Under the pieces are notes generated by a model, which had not been told where the DNA came from, made no database searches, and saw only the letters and a list, made by a program, of their open reading frames with translations. The position numbers were made by a program, and so were the translations under genes. From Chrysemys picta bellii (Eukaryota; Chordata; Testudines; Emydidae), in NCBI RefSeq assembly GCF_011386835.1, contig NC_088809.1, positions 18,196,637 through 18,260,636 of the forward strand: a DNA stretch of 64,000 nucleotides, given 5' to 3'. Shown piece after piece: positions 45,856 through 57,366 of the stretch. Numbering within the stretch: position 1 is the first letter of the stretch; each line of letters opens with the position of its first letter.

Positions 45856-47100
45856 TAAACTGCAAGGGGAGGAGGGGAATTCAGTGAAAAATCCTGCCAC
45901 ACAAACAGAATCCCCCGCCCCCAATTTCTAACTGAAGCACATGCTGAGGAAACATTTAATGCAAGGGGCTTTGCTGACTGACACCCTTGTAAAAATCAAT
46001 CCTTAAGGCTCCTTCTCATGTGCAACTTCCATCTAAGTAAAGGGGATATTGCATATCAAAGGTGGCTGCACCAGCCACTTTAGATTTATTAGTAAATCCA
46101 TTGAAAAACATTTCCAGGGAAATAAATCTCAGCCTGCTGACTTCCTCCTATTCTTTACTTTATCCTCTTATTGATTTTCGTCTCAGGAAATTTAAACCTC
46201 TCCATTTGTTTTATGAGACACTTGTCGAACCAATGACAAGAAAAAAAGACAGCGCTGGATATTTTCCCTTAGCAGTTTTAAGTAGGAATAAAGAGCGTTT
46301 CCTTGAAATTAGTCTTGCTCTTGTGACACGGAAGGAAGAATATATCTGACAAGCCCTTCAGAAAGCTTTAGCTCAGTGCACGGAGAAAGCTCGCTGGCCA
46401 GCCTCTGACACAGCTACATGGTGGCTGCGCCCCAGAAGCTCATTGATAAATTTGACATGTAAACAAGCTGTTGCTAAAAATATTTAACCCTGGGGACACT
46501 GGATGGTTTGGGAGACTGGTAATGGAATACTGTATAGCTCTTTTCACCTCTAGGCATCAGTTCAAATCCAGGCCATTGACCGAAACTCATTATCATCTGA
46601 TGGCTGCTCAGTGCCCCATGGGAAGTGAGTTGGTGTGTTTCTATTGGGTAAATAATCATATTGTTATGCCACGGATGTTAGGGCCAGCTCTTAATGCTCT
46701 GATGTCTTAGGCTGCTTCTACCCAGCAGGGAAGGTGTCCTTAAAGGGGCAGACTCTGTGAACTTTGTCTGGATGAGGGAGTGGCATCCAGGGCATAGATG
46801 CATTTGTGCAACAACTTCCTGCCCCATCTGCGGGTGCTGCTGCTCCAACGGGCTGGGATGGGAGGGCACTCTTAAAGGAGCAGGGTCCCTCCCCTCCACC
46901 CAAGCTATCCCAGCTGATGAGTGGGTGGCCAGCCTGGAGTCAGTTCTAAAACTGAGCTATCTTAGATAGCATTGATATGGCCTTCCCCTAAACCTGGCCC
47001 TAGAGAGAGGTCAGGGAGTGAAAAGGCCACAGACTGAAATACCCTCTTTGCCTTAGAGGACGTTCTTTCAGAGCAGCATTGCATCGTGTTGGGGAAGCTT
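45856..47100. other. Unique-looking DNA, possible conserved non-coding segment at 46100-46490
   Basis: No repeats were recognised between about 46060 and 46490. That stretch includes a forkhead-type site TGTAAACA at 46458-46465 beside 'ttgctaaaaatatttaa'. Function is speculative. Confidence 0.3.
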
Positions 47101-47111
47101 GTACTGCCCCC

Positions 47112-47205
47112 TTTAGATTGTAAGGTCTTTGGGGCAGGGACTGTCATTTGTTATGTGTCTCTACAGCACCTAGCACAAGTATAAATGTTATTGAGCAGTA
47201 CATGT
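47112..47205 (+). repeat. L2-like 3' tail
   Basis: 'agattgtaaggtctttgggg', 'cagggactgtcatttg' and 'ctctacagcacctagcacaa' are in sense order; the extreme 3' end is shortened. Confidence 0.6.
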
Positions 47206-49390
47206 CCTGGGAATTTCACTCTCCTGGGCTGGCAATCGGGCCCCTTTCACCAGGACTAAACTGAAAAAAGAAAGTGAAGTGTTACATGGCAAATAAGGAG
47301 TGCACACTGCACATTTCCACCAGGACCTTCGAGTGCCTATAGACCTTCAGTGTCTAAAATTTACTTGCATCCCCTGATGTTTTACCTTTGCTAGACAAGT
47401 ACAGTTTGCAGGAACAGCTGGTTCTATTAGCTTTAAATAACATATCACAAAACCTGGAAGCAGCGGTAACAATGAGTAAGGGACCCTTCCTTTAGTCTCT
47501 CCTTTTCCAGTGGGCCCTGAATTGCACTTTTTGTAAAGATTTGGGGAGGGGGAGGAGTTATTAGAGGTGGGTGGGAGCTAAATTCAGTGTGAGATTCAGC
47601 AGTAGATTGAAATCTGATCACAGCTCTTTAAAGTGATAACAGCCTGAAAAGACTAACCAGTCTATACTGACTCGGCACAGGCTTTCTAATATACATGTTG
47701 TTGGGATTATATGTTTGGACAAACGTAAATTTGGGGTTTACCGCTAACAATGGCCCCAATGCCACTGAATTCAGTGGAACTCCTCGCATGAATAAACATT
47801 AAGCACTTGTATATGTGTTTGCAGTATTTGGTCCTTGGTCTATAGCCCTCATGCATGTTGATAGCAGTGTTTCCACAAGAAAAGCCGATCCCTGTTTTCT
47901 TTTTTCATACTTGGGAGACTTTCTATTGCTGACCAATGGTGTAATCCCCATGTTCTTCCTGGGTAGATGCATGCTTAACTGAGGATTAAAGGGTGCAGAA
48001 GCCTTCTGTAGGTCTCTTCCCAGTGAATTTCCTCTACTGAGAGTACTTGGTATAGTAGAGCATGGGGCAACCGTACAATGGAGACCCTTCCTGCCCTGCA
48101 GAATTCAGAATGCTTTTGTCACTAACTTAAACAAAATAAAGTTATTAATCTGGCACCTTGACTAGTTCTTCCTTTCATTCTATAGCTTTTCAGTTCTGAT
48201 TTAAGAGCAGGGTTCTCAGCCGGCCAAGGTGCCATGGTGCTCCCCCGGGCAAACTCTAGCTCTACGCATGATGGAAGAGTAGAAGGGACTGTGTCAGACA
48301 ATGCTACCAAAGGTACAGCAGCTTCCTCCACCCTATTTTGCAAGGTTAGGATGCTAGTGAGAAGTTTACTCCTCCTGGTCCTGTGTTGTACGTTTTAGAG
48401 AGAGCATTTTCTTGTACTGACTAGGAGCCCTGCAGTGAGTTTGAGACCCTTGGGGAAATCTAGACATCTCACCACTTGTCTTGGCTCTGGTTAGAGGCAC
48501 ATTGCAGGCTCCCCTTCCTCCTGTTTAATACCAGCCTCCATCCCCTGTTGCCCTAAGTCCTTAGACAAATGTACACACCAGTTCAGGACCCATCACCTAT
48601 ACACTTCTTTGCAGGACTGACCCCTCCCACCCCAGCCCATCCAATTGGCCATGGAGCAGGACAGGAAGGGAGAAGATCCAAGTTATTGGCCATTGCTGCT
48701 GAAAAGCCCATTCAAATAGCCCCATACTTGCTTGAACCCCTCGTGAAAATAATTCCCATAGATGCATAAGGGGTGATTTTTGCATACAGTGAATCAGTGT
48801 GAATGTTTCACAGATATGGAGAGGGGTATTATTACAAGGAGATCTTCCTCTCTACCCCCACTATGATTTTTGGCTCTCCTTGGAAGGCATCTTGAGAAGG
48901 ACTAATGGCCCTCTGGAACAGGCCCACTTTCACCAATAATTGTTGGTCAAAAGTTAAACTGGGCAGAGAGGAATGGAGACCAGGTAATAGACACTAAAAA
49001 TCTTGACATTCTAATTGAGAACGGTCCAACGCAAATTACAGTAGTGTGTCTGTTTTACCTCAGTTCTGTTCAAATGCGGCCTGATCCTCCTGTGCCCTTC
49101 AGTGGCTCAAACTGTCCTCCTGATTTTAATGGGACTGTTCCCTTGACTAAGGCAAGCGGGCTTTGGGCCCTGCAAAGTCTCCTGGAAATGACTCGAAGAA
49201 GTTTGAGATTTAGTATAACTTCTCTCCTGGAGTTATATGAACAGGAAGATATTTTGCTTCCACAGTAAAAGGATCTTCATCTCATCCTTCAGGTAAAACA
49301 GACACAGCTATCTGATGTGTGCATCAGAGGGAAGGTGTTTGGATAACTATAGCCTGTAAAGAGACTTTCTTATATTGACTAATACTAGCG
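47206..49390. other. Non-coding DNA, no gene seen
   Basis: No coding similarity, repeat ends or RNA genes were recognised. Confidence 0.4.
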
Positions 49391-49394
49391 TTTT

Positions 49395-49560
49395 TCACTT
49401 AGGTGCTATCTGAGGGCCTAAGAAGTTTTACAGACATCACAACACTCTCTGACAAGGTAAGGAAAGGAAGAATCCTCCCCCTTTTATACACTGGCAAATT
49501 GAGGCAAGATGGGCCAGTGGCAGTGCTACCTGGGGTTCTCTCAATCCAAAGCTCTTGGTA
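49395..49560 (-). repeat. MIR/CORE-SINE-like fragment
   Basis: 'gggcctaagaagttttacag', 'cccccttttatacactgg', 'caaattgaggcaagatggg' and 'ccagtggcagtgctacc' are in antisense order; it is degenerate. Confidence 0.5.
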
Positions 49561-49582
49561 ACTTTTACTCTGTGCGAGGTGG

Positions 49583-50311
49583 TGTCAGGAAATAAATCAA
49601 GGGAGACACGGCCGTCGACCGATAGATGGCTGGCACAAACAGGACAACACAAGAGTGCTTTCACTTAAAGGTACATTTTACTTAGTTTCAAGCACACACA
49701 CGTCCACAACAGGTTAGTAAAACACCCCCAACCCTCGATAATTACTGAAGGTGAGTGTGGCTCTCGAGTGGCACAGAGACGTTCTTCCGGTGACCAAGCT
49801 TCTGTCAGCCGGTGGGGACCACAAGATGTGTCCAGAGGGAAAGTCCCTGCAGAGTCCCTCCCGGAGATTCCAACTACCTCAAACTTTTTCCCCTTATTTA
49901 TGCATTAGTAATACAATGACATGTCACTTAAAGAAAACTTGCTAAACAAGCAGTTTTAAAAGGTCAAGCAAGAGGTTTCTTTCTGATCATCAATTAACCA
50001 GATGCGTTTTTTCAGAGTGTGCATGCCCTGAGGCCCTAACAGACACATTCCCGAGGGCACATATAGACAAGCTTCCTGTTTTTCTAAAATACATATATCA
50101 GCAATTTCAACATTCTTAGCAGGAAGGACGCAGGGTCAAGCCACCCTTTCTGTGGCACCTAAAACCCCGTCCCCTCTTGCTTTGGTTAAGCTAAGGCCAC
50201 TGCATGGCCAATTTACAGCCTGTTGACTTGGCTACTTTTATCAGTTATCAATAGTGGTTCAGTACGGCCTGCTGACTTGGCTACTGTTAGCAATAAGCAA
50301 TAGTGATTCAG
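49583..50311 (-). mobile_element. Probable solo LTR of an endogenous LTR retroelement
   Basis: Read on the minus strand, the segment ends CCTGACA at 49583. It contains a TATA-like 'gcataaataagg' near 49905 and starts with two tandem units of about 47 bp (50216-50264 and 50265-50311, each with 'ctgttgacttggctac'-like sequence). Repeats at the upstream end would fit U3 enhancer repeats. An alternative 459-bp LTR from TGTTAGG at 50041 to CCTGACA is also possible. No target duplication and no gag/pol was seen, so the class is uncertain. Confidence 0.4.
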
Positions 50312-50347
50312 GCACTTTACTGGTTTGCCAAAATCTCCATATACAGC

Positions 50348-50654
50348 CAGGGCTGGCTCCAGCTTTTCTGCCGCCCCAAGAGGCAAAAAAAAAAAAATAA
50401 TAATAATTGAGTGGCGGCACTTTGGCGGCAGCTCAAATGCGCCACTTTTTCGGCGGCGGGTCCTTCACTCCCTCTCCTCCTCTTCAGCAGCACTTCGGCG
50501 GCAGCTCAAAGAGAAAGAGAGGGAATGAGGGACCCACTGCCAAATTCCAGGTGAAGACCCGGACGTGCCGCCATGATACCGGACGGAGTGCCGCCCCTTT
50601 GAATTGGCCGCCCCAAGCACAAGCTTCCTTAGCTGGTGCCTGGAGCCAGCCCTG
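50348..50654. mobile_element. hAT-like MITE, GC-rich, 307 bp
   Basis: The ends CAGGGCTGGCTCCAG and CTGGAGCCAGCCCTG are inverted repeats. The flanks tatacagc (50340-50347) and tgtacagc (50655-50662) are an 8-bp duplication with one mismatch. The interior has 'cggcggcgggtccttc' and an A run. The 100- and 146-aa frames are not genes. It is the same family as 52208-52439. Confidence 0.85.
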
Positions 50655-50713
50655 TGTACAGCAGAGCCTGGTAGAGAATTCAGGATCCGGACTGCCAGTC
50701 CAATCCTCTAACC

Positions 50714-50873
50714 CAGTGGTTCTCAATCTATTTACCATTGTGGGCTGCATATGCAGCTCTCTCTGTGTTATGTGGGCCCCATCCACACAATATATATACT
50801 ACCTGTATGGCCCGGAGGATGGCACATGGATTGCAGCTGTGTGCTGATTGGGCCCGTGGGTTGAGAACCACTG
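50714..50873. mobile_element. hAT-like MITE, 160 bp
   Basis: It begins CAGTGGTTCTCAA and ends TTGAGAACCACTG, perfect 13-bp inverted repeats. The 8-bp target duplication ctctaacc is perfect at 50706-50713 and 50874-50881. The interior is short and non-coding. Confidence 0.9.
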
Positions 50874-50881
50874 CTCTAACC

Positions 50882-51915
50882 CTAGCTCACGCTGTCTCGT
50901 CTGTTTTGTTGTGTGTCCATGCATGATTTTTTCTCTCCCACCCACGTATATCCCTTTTGGATATTTTGAATGAGTACAAAATCAAAAATAGAAGTCTGGC
51001 ACTCGTTTATTTGTCTGCTTGTGTATTAACCATTAGTTCAGTTTCATTGAACAGTAATCTTGTTGTTTATATTTTCATGCTGATTCTAAAATATTAGAGC
51101 TGTTAATTTCAGACTTCAGTTATTCCATGTCACAACCGAACATGTAGACACTGAAACAAAGCTCCCTATCATGGGCGCAGACCGTTGTTGTTGTGATTCG
51201 TGTCCAAGCAGTTCAAGAGAACAATCCTGTAACACTAGAATAAAGCAGCCTTTCATTAGAGTTGCACCTTGGAGCTCTTCTCTGAATAGGAAACATTCCA
51301 AAAAAGTATTTGAAATTATATCCCCACACCCCAAGCTTTTTTTCAGCCTAGTTAACGTCATGAAATGGATCATGAATATGTCCTTTGAAAAAGATGCCAG
51401 TTCTGTGTAGCTTATACAGTGTGAATGTGTTACCACTGAGAAAATTGCCAAGACTGTATAGAATGTATGTGCTAGAGAAGACAGAGAAGGTTAAGGAAGG
51501 GGAAATATATACCGGAATGTGGTGGTATAACAAATCTATCTTGAAAGCTGCATAGATCATGAGTAATGAAACTAAAGATGAAATATCACATCTCGCCCTC
51601 ATTATTTACAGTTACATGTGTATTATCTTACAGCATAAATATTCCATCTGTGCTTTGTGATGATGTTTTTCTTCAGCTAAGAAATAAGTCACATTTGTCA
51701 CACATCCATAGCTGTGTCAGCAGTTGTGAAATGCCTCTTCCAAGGGAGAAGTTTACAAAGTAACGTAACATTTACCATGAAGCTAGTTTTTCATGCAAAG
51801 ACATTTTCACAATTCAGAAAAGGTCTTTTTAATTTGAAGAGCTACAAAGTCTCCTCCCCTCGTTGCACATCTTCCACACTGTGTTCTTATAGACAAGAAA
51901 GGCGGGGGGGGAAAT
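50882..51915. other. Non-coding DNA, no gene seen
   Basis: The 111-aa minus frame at 51116-51451 has no recognised domain and is overlapped by plus-strand frames. Confidence 0.4.
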
Positions 51916-51919
51916 CCTA

Positions 51920-52664
51920 GTGTGTGTCTACACTACAGTGTAAAAGCCCAGGTTTTGAACTCCAGCTCAAGCCTAAACCCCTTTCTGTCTACAGGCCCAG
52001 GGTCCCAGGACCCCATGGAAATGGAGGGGCCCAGCCTGAGTCAAGAGAGGACCCTGGGTTCAAGTCCTATTGCTTTGCAGCATAGACCCAATTGGACTCT
52101 TGCTCTGGAAGTTCGCCAAAAGTATCCCACAATCTCATGGGCTGACTTTCTTTGTCCTCTGGACAGTCAAATTTTCCCAAACAGCACCATGAACAAAGGG
52201 CTAAAGCCAGGGCCGGCTCCAGGGTTTTGGCCGCTCCAAGCAGCCAAACCAAAACAAAACAAAAAAAGCCACGATTGCAATCGCGATCTGCGGTGGCAAT
52301 TCGGCGGGAGGTCCTTTGCTCCAAGCAGGAGTGAGGGATCGTCCGCCGAATTGCCGCCGAACAGCTGGACGTGCCGCCCCTCTCCGAAGTGACCGCCTCA
52401 AGCACCTGCTTGATAAGCTGGTGCCTGGAGCCGGCCCTGGCTAAAGCAGTCACAGTTTGGGAGGGTGCCAGGAAGTTTGGGATATGGTGGCTGGACTCAG
52501 GCCCACGTAACACAGTATAGGCACTGGAGCCCCAGGTTGGGACCCAGGATTCAACAAATTCCGAACCTTGGATTACAAATGAGTGGAGACACTCAAGCCC
52601 TAGGTTAACAAACCCAGGGTCTGCTAACTCGAGTTCTATCAATGCTGGGTTTACACTGCAGTGT
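51920..52664. mobile_element. Harbinger-like MITE containing a hAT-like MITE
   Basis: The left end 'gtgtgtctacactacagtg' and right end 'cactgcagtgtagacgtacc' are inverted repeats of the GGGTACGTCTACAC class, about 745 bp apart. Removing the 232-bp insertion and one copy of its duplication leaves roughly 505 bp. There is no transposase. The frames of 156 and 191 aa run across both elements and are chance. Confidence 0.65.
52208..52439. mobile_element. hAT-like MITE nested in a MITE
   Basis: The ends CAGGGCCGGCTCCAGG and CCTGGAGCCGGCCCTG are inverted repeats. A perfect 8-bp duplication, gctaaagc, lies at 52200-52207 and 52440-52447. The core has 'caattcggcggga' and 'gaattgccgccgaac'. It is the same family as 50348-50654, inserted after the surrounding MITE. 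Confidence 0.9.
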
Positions 52665-52959
52665 AGACGTACCCCCTGACTCTAATAAATCTGAAATCCA
52701 TCAGGCCCTTGAAACACTCAATCTCCTTCCACGGTTCAGGTGGCATGACATTCAGCAAGAGAACAAATGCACTTTGTTCTCGGAGTTTTTGCTGTCGGTT
52801 ACAGAGGAGTCACACACATCCAGTGCTCTGGCCCATGGAAACTTTACTTTTGCTCTTCCTGTTGACTTTCCTTATTTTAAAATAAAGTCTTTCTAGAGTG
52901 AAAGTAAATATGTTGCTTTTTGTACATGGAAACAATGTGGGGGCGAAAAGACCTAAGGG

Positions 52960-53325
52960 ACCAATTTTCAAATGTTCAATATCCACAATTAGGCTCAAAT
53001 TTTTAAAAGAGCTCAGCTCACATTTATGCACCTAACTAAGGGGCAGATTGTCAAAATTGCCCAACACCCGGCAGTTCCCACTGTGACGGGGTGGCCAGAT
53101 TTTCTAAAGAGCTGAGCACCCAATGTGCCAAGCTCCTTTGAAAATCTGGATTCAGTTGTGGATACTGAGCCCTTTGGAAAACTCTGACCCTACTCCCAGG
53201 GGCCTCTGCGGTTCAGTTTCTGCACCTGTAAAACGGGGAAAATAACAAGCCATTTCACCAGGCATAATTCATTAATAGTTGTGAAGTGCTTTCAGATCCT
53301 TGGCTACTGGGCACTATATGTATAA
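52960..53325. repeat. Palindromic-family repeat fragment followed by a MIR-like 3' half
   Basis: 52960-53190 has alternating 'ccaattttcaaatg', 'ttgtcaaaattgccc' and 'tttgaaaatctggatt' words of the fold-back family seen at 16882. 53205-53325 ('gcggttcagtttctgcacc', 'tgtaaaacggggaaaataa') is the sense MIR core and 3' end. Confidence 0.5.
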
Positions 53326-53628
53326 ATTTGTAAGGAACAAATAGTTAATTTGCATGGCCCAGCCCTCCCTTGTGGAGTTTAAATAAAAATATACAAATAA
53401 ATTGCTCCAAAACAGGAAAATGTAAATGGCACCTAACAAATTCAGGCCAATTTGCAATGTGTGTAATAACCAGTCTGTGTGGTTTCAGTAAGGGTGAATG
53501 TTCCACATAAGGAAGACGTAGTGCTTAGCTAAATGCTGTAATAGCATCTTCAGACCCCATAGGTGTTCTCGACTGCAGGCAGGAAACCTTACAGACAACA
53601 ACAGTCGCAAGGAGAAGCAGGAGAATGG

Positions 53629-53929
53629 TGACTGGTCTACACTGGGGGGGATCGATCTAAGATACGCAACTTCAGCTATGAGAATAGCGTAGCTGAAGTC
53701 GACGTATCTTTGATCGACTTAGAATTATTTTACTTTGCATCCTCGCGGCGTGGGATCGACAGCCGCGGCTCCCCCATCGACTCTGCTTCTGCCTCTCGCC
53801 AAGCTGGAGTTCAGCAGTCGATGGGAAAGCAATCGGGGATCGATTTATCACGTCTACACTACACGCGATAAATCGATCCCCGATAGCTCAATCGCTACCC
53901 CTGATCCGTTGGGTAGTATAGACGTACCC
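53629..53929. mobile_element. Harbinger-like MITE, inverse copy of 5901-6195
   Basis: It carries 'tggtctacact' near its left end and 'gtatagacgtaccc' at the right end, the mirror of the 5901 element. Both internal hairpins are conserved: 'acttcagcta' / 'tagctgaagt', and 'ggggatcgatttatcacg' / 'gcgataaatcgatcccc'. The left limit is approximate. Confidence 0.6.
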
Positions 53930-54289
53930 TCAAGGCCAAACTTTCAACAGTGCCCATGCAAAATTGCACACATACAAACTGTGTACCGAACACCAGCAGG
54001 GTTTGCATGCATTGGCACTTGTGTGCACAATTCAGGCATGTGCAAAGTACACATGCAATTTAGCACATAGACTCTTGAAATGTTACGGAGCTGTGTGGGA
54101 CATAGCTGTAGCCAAAGTGCGGACCAGCAAAGATTTGGATTGCTGTATTAACTGTTGCTCTGCTCCCTCAGTCTGGGTGAATGAGAAAACAAGGTAAACA
54201 ACCAAGTCTATCCCCATCAAGGCCTTCCTTGATGGATGATCTGAGGCTGGAATTGAGACAGTTTCCCTGATATGTAAGGAAAAGATTTA

Positions 54290-54700
54290 TAAATTCCAAG
54301 GCTAGAAGGAACCATTGTGGTCATCTAGTCTGACCTCCTGTATAACACAGATCATAGAACTTCCCCAAAATAATTCTTAGAGCAGACTTTTAGAAAAATA
54401 CCCGATCTTGATTTTAAAATTGTCAGTGATGGAGACTCTACCATAACCTTTGGTAAATTGTTCCAACAGTTAATTACTCTCACCATTACAAATGTACACC
54501 TTATTTCCAGTCTGAATTTGTCTAGCTTCAACTCCCAACCATTAGATCATGTTATACATTTCTCTGCTAGATCAAAGAGACATTGTTAAATATTTGTTCT
54601 TATCTAGATACTTATAGGCTGTAATCAAGTCACTCCTTCACCTTTCCCTTGATCTCTTGCAGGGCCACTCCCCCTTCTTTATTCCCTGTGCACACCCTAT
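54290..54700 (-). repeat. CR1-type LINE 3' portion, degenerate
   Basis: 'aggaaccattgtggtcatct', 'agtctgacctcctgtataac' and 'agatcttgatttaaaa'-like sequence, followed by 'ggtaaattgttccaac', are the antisense of a CR1-class 3' end. The same sequence in better condition lies at 60880-61708. No intact coding remains. Confidence 0.7.
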
Positions 54701-54779
54701 AACTGACATCTTTGGAAAACTGGAGAGCTACAAAGAGCAGCACTTTTTCCATTTACTCCCTATTTATAGAAAGAACCAG

Positions 54780-55102
54780 TGTTGACTAGGCCAATTCAGT
54801 GAGGGTGGATGTGGTCCACTCCCAATAATTGATGAGGAGGTGTCAATACCAAGAGAGGGAAAAGTGCTTTTGTAGTGAGCCGGCCACTCCCAAATTAATG
54901 GTGTTAAGCTTGCAACTGAATTGTAGCTCTGCATTTGCAAACATATTTATATCTGCATCTGTAATTTTCACTCCACGCATCTGAAGAAGTGGGTTTTTTA
55001 CCTACGAAAGCTTATGCCTAAATAAATCTGTTAGTCTTTCAGGTGCCACCAGACTCCTTTTTGTTTTTGTGGATACAGACTAACACAGCTACCCCTCTGA
55101 TA
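54780..55102 (+). mobile_element. Penelope-like element 3' end
   Basis: The untranslated part ('gtagtgagccggccactccc', 'aattaatggtgttaagc') leads into a hammerhead-like core (CTGAAGA at 54981-54987, GAAA at 55006-55009) and the tail 'agactaacacagctacccc'. The 5' limit is approximate. Another PLE insertion follows 13 bp after its end. Confidence 0.7.
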
Positions 55103-55115
55103 CTGTACAGATCAG

Positions 55116-55344
55116 AAAGAACAGGAGTACTTGTGGCACCTTAGAGACTAACAAATTTATTAGAGCATAAGCTTTCGTGGGCTACAGCCCACTTCTTCGG
55201 GTGCATATAGAGTGATATGCATCTGAAGAAGTGGGCTGTAGCCCACGAAAGCTTATGCTCTAATAAATTTGTTAGTCTCTAAGGTGCCACAAGTACTCCT
55301 GTTCTTTTTGAGGATACAGACTAACACGGCTGCTACCCTGAAAC
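55116..55344. mobile_element. Inverted PLE-end dimer with 13-bp target duplication
   Basis: The minus arm (from 'aaagaacaggagtacttgtg') and longer plus arm (to 'ctaacacggctgctaccctg') face each other around a short 'gtgcatatagagtgatatgc' centre. Perfect 13-bp duplication ctgtacagatcag lies at 55103-55115 and 55345-55357. The plus arm carries a nearly complete hammerhead-like core (55223-55260). There is no coding sequence. Confidence 0.9.
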
Positions 55345-55357
55345 CTGTACAGATCAG

Positions 55358-55675
55358 GTTAGCCTAAGGACGGGGAGCTAGGCGGTACCTATTGCTGTAG
55401 GAAAACTTCAGTACAATGCCAGCAGCACCACTGCTGAATGTCTAAGGAGTCGCCAAAGTTGAGTATTCACACATTAAAGCAGAAGCCTCTCTTCAGAGCT
55501 GCAGTCCCCAGTGTGGATTTCTTAAGCAGCGGTTGAAATTGTTGGTAGGAAAGCTAGAGCTATTGCAGCCATTTCCTATTAGATTGTGTCTCAGTAGGCA
55601 GGGTGGGGCAATAGGACACTCCTGAGTTGCTTAGGTCTAATTTTACACTTAATTTATACATTTATCATTGGCGCT
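55358..55675. other. Non-coding DNA, nothing recognised
   Basis: No feature was recognised in this stretch. Confidence 0.4.
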
Positions 55676-55679
55676 GGTG

Positions 55680-56060
55680 GAAACTCAGAATTTCTATTCT
55701 GAGGAAAATGCCAACATTTTGAAATTTTGAAACAAAATCATTGACAATGTCCCACTAAATGAAATGTGTGGGAAAAAAAAATCAATTTGGGGCAAAGTTC
55801 TGATTCAGACTTTTTAAATTTTATATACTAACTTACAATGTATAACATAATCATTTATCTTGAAACAAAGTCTTTTTGAAATGAAAAATTGAAAGGGTCC
55901 CTTCTAATAAGGTTGACATGGAAATTTGGTTTCAATTTTTCTTTTCTTAAACAGAATTTCATCAAAAGTGACATGTTCCCATGGAAAGTTTGATTTTTGA
56001 CAAAATTGCATTTTCCAGTGGAAAAACATTCCATTGGAAAGATTTTAACCAGCATTAATT
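55680..56060. repeat. AT-rich unclassified interspersed repeat
   Basis: 'tttgaaattttgaaacaaaa', 'gttgacatggaaatttgg' and 'atttcatcaaaagtgacatg' belong to the same AT-rich family as 4090-4450 and 38690-39010. Confidence 0.4.
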
Positions 56061-57245
56061 ATCATACTCTACTAGGGAATATTCTCCACATTTAAGAAGG
56101 GGAGGGTATTTTTGTTTGTTTGTTTCAATACGTTGCTCTGAAGAAATGAAATATTTGAAACAAAATAGCCACTGTTATTTATGTAGGGCCTAAGGTATTT
56201 CCATTCTGCTGGCACAAAGCAAGCAGCAGGAGCCCAAGAATGACCCCTATTCCCCATAGCTGTACTGACATCCCTGCTGATTCATGTACACTAACAGGGT
56301 AATGAACAGAAATGCCTTTTGAATTACAAGTTCTATTAGCAATACAGGAGAAAGATCAGTGTTTGCCAAACGGAGAAGGACAAAACTGGTAAGGAAAGGA
56401 ATGTTATGTGCAAGCTTCTCAGAGGGGATTAAAAGCGCTCTCTTAATAATGACTTAAAGAAAACTGAAATGGTGTGTCATTGAATATACAGACACTGCCC
56501 TGCATATGTCCACACCCACACGCCATGTGCAGCAACACAGGGGCCAAATGCATGAGGTTGCTGCAGAGTGTTTTCTAATAGCTTTTCATCCTTCATCTCC
56601 ACATGCTAAATATATAATAAGAGACCTTGTTTTCTTGCCCTATAGACCCATATGACCAAAATGAGGGACATTAGTGAGTGTTAGAAAAAGTATTCAAGTG
56701 TGAAATGAATTTCTCAAACATTAATAAGTATTTCTAGAACCTCACTTTCATAATTTGACAGTTCCACAGTTAATAAATCACAGTGAAAGGAAAGTGTGAT
56801 AACAGCACAGCAAAAGGAAGCCTGGATCTATGAAGTGCAACTGAGGGATAAGTGAAAGAAGCATGCTGATGACCCCGTGTTTACTTTTTGGTGTTCTGAG
56901 CTTTCCCTTGATTACATTCATTCCTCTCCTCTGAAGCCCTCTTATGTGCATTTACCTGTGTTCTCAACTGTTGTTTTTTGTAATTTGGCCTCTTTGCCAA
57001 GTTATTTCCATGATTTAAGGAGCACCAATTTAAAAAAAGCTGAGATGAAAGGAACATCTACAGTGGACGCTAAAGGCCTTTCTAAAGAGATGGGTTGATT
57101 ATAGTTAAAGTGCTGAGCGAAACAATTCTGGACTTGAACTGGCAATCTCCAATAATCATACTTTGGCCTGTGGATGAAAAGGAGAGTCAGTTACACAAAA
57201 CAATGTAACAACAAGGCAATCAGTGGGAGTAGTTATTTGCATTAA
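56061..57245. other. Non-coding DNA, no gene seen
   Basis: AT-rich sequence with no recognised repeat or gene. Confidence 0.4.
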
Positions 57246-57249
57246 GGTA

Positions 57250-57333
57250 ACAGCTAGAGGCCCCAAATGAGGTCAAGTTCCATTGTGCTAGGTACTGGAA
57301 ATACATGCAGTATAAGATAGCCCCGGCCCCAAA
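57250..57333 (-). repeat. L2-like tail fragment
   Basis: 'ccattgtgctaggtactgg' and 'gatagccccggccccaaag' are the antisense of L2/CORE-SINE-type 3' sequence. Confidence 0.45.
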
Positions 57334-57366
57334 GGGCATGTTTGCATTGCAAAGTTAACTCTCACT

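Noticed and set aside
46475..46690. tRNA-like B-box motif 'cagttcaaatccaggcc'
   Set aside because: No matching A box or acceptor pairing was found; at most it is a decayed SINE scrap.
51922..52642. Frames of 156 aa (+) and 191 aa (-)
   Set aside because: Both cross from one MITE into a nested MITE, so they cannot be a conserved coding unit.
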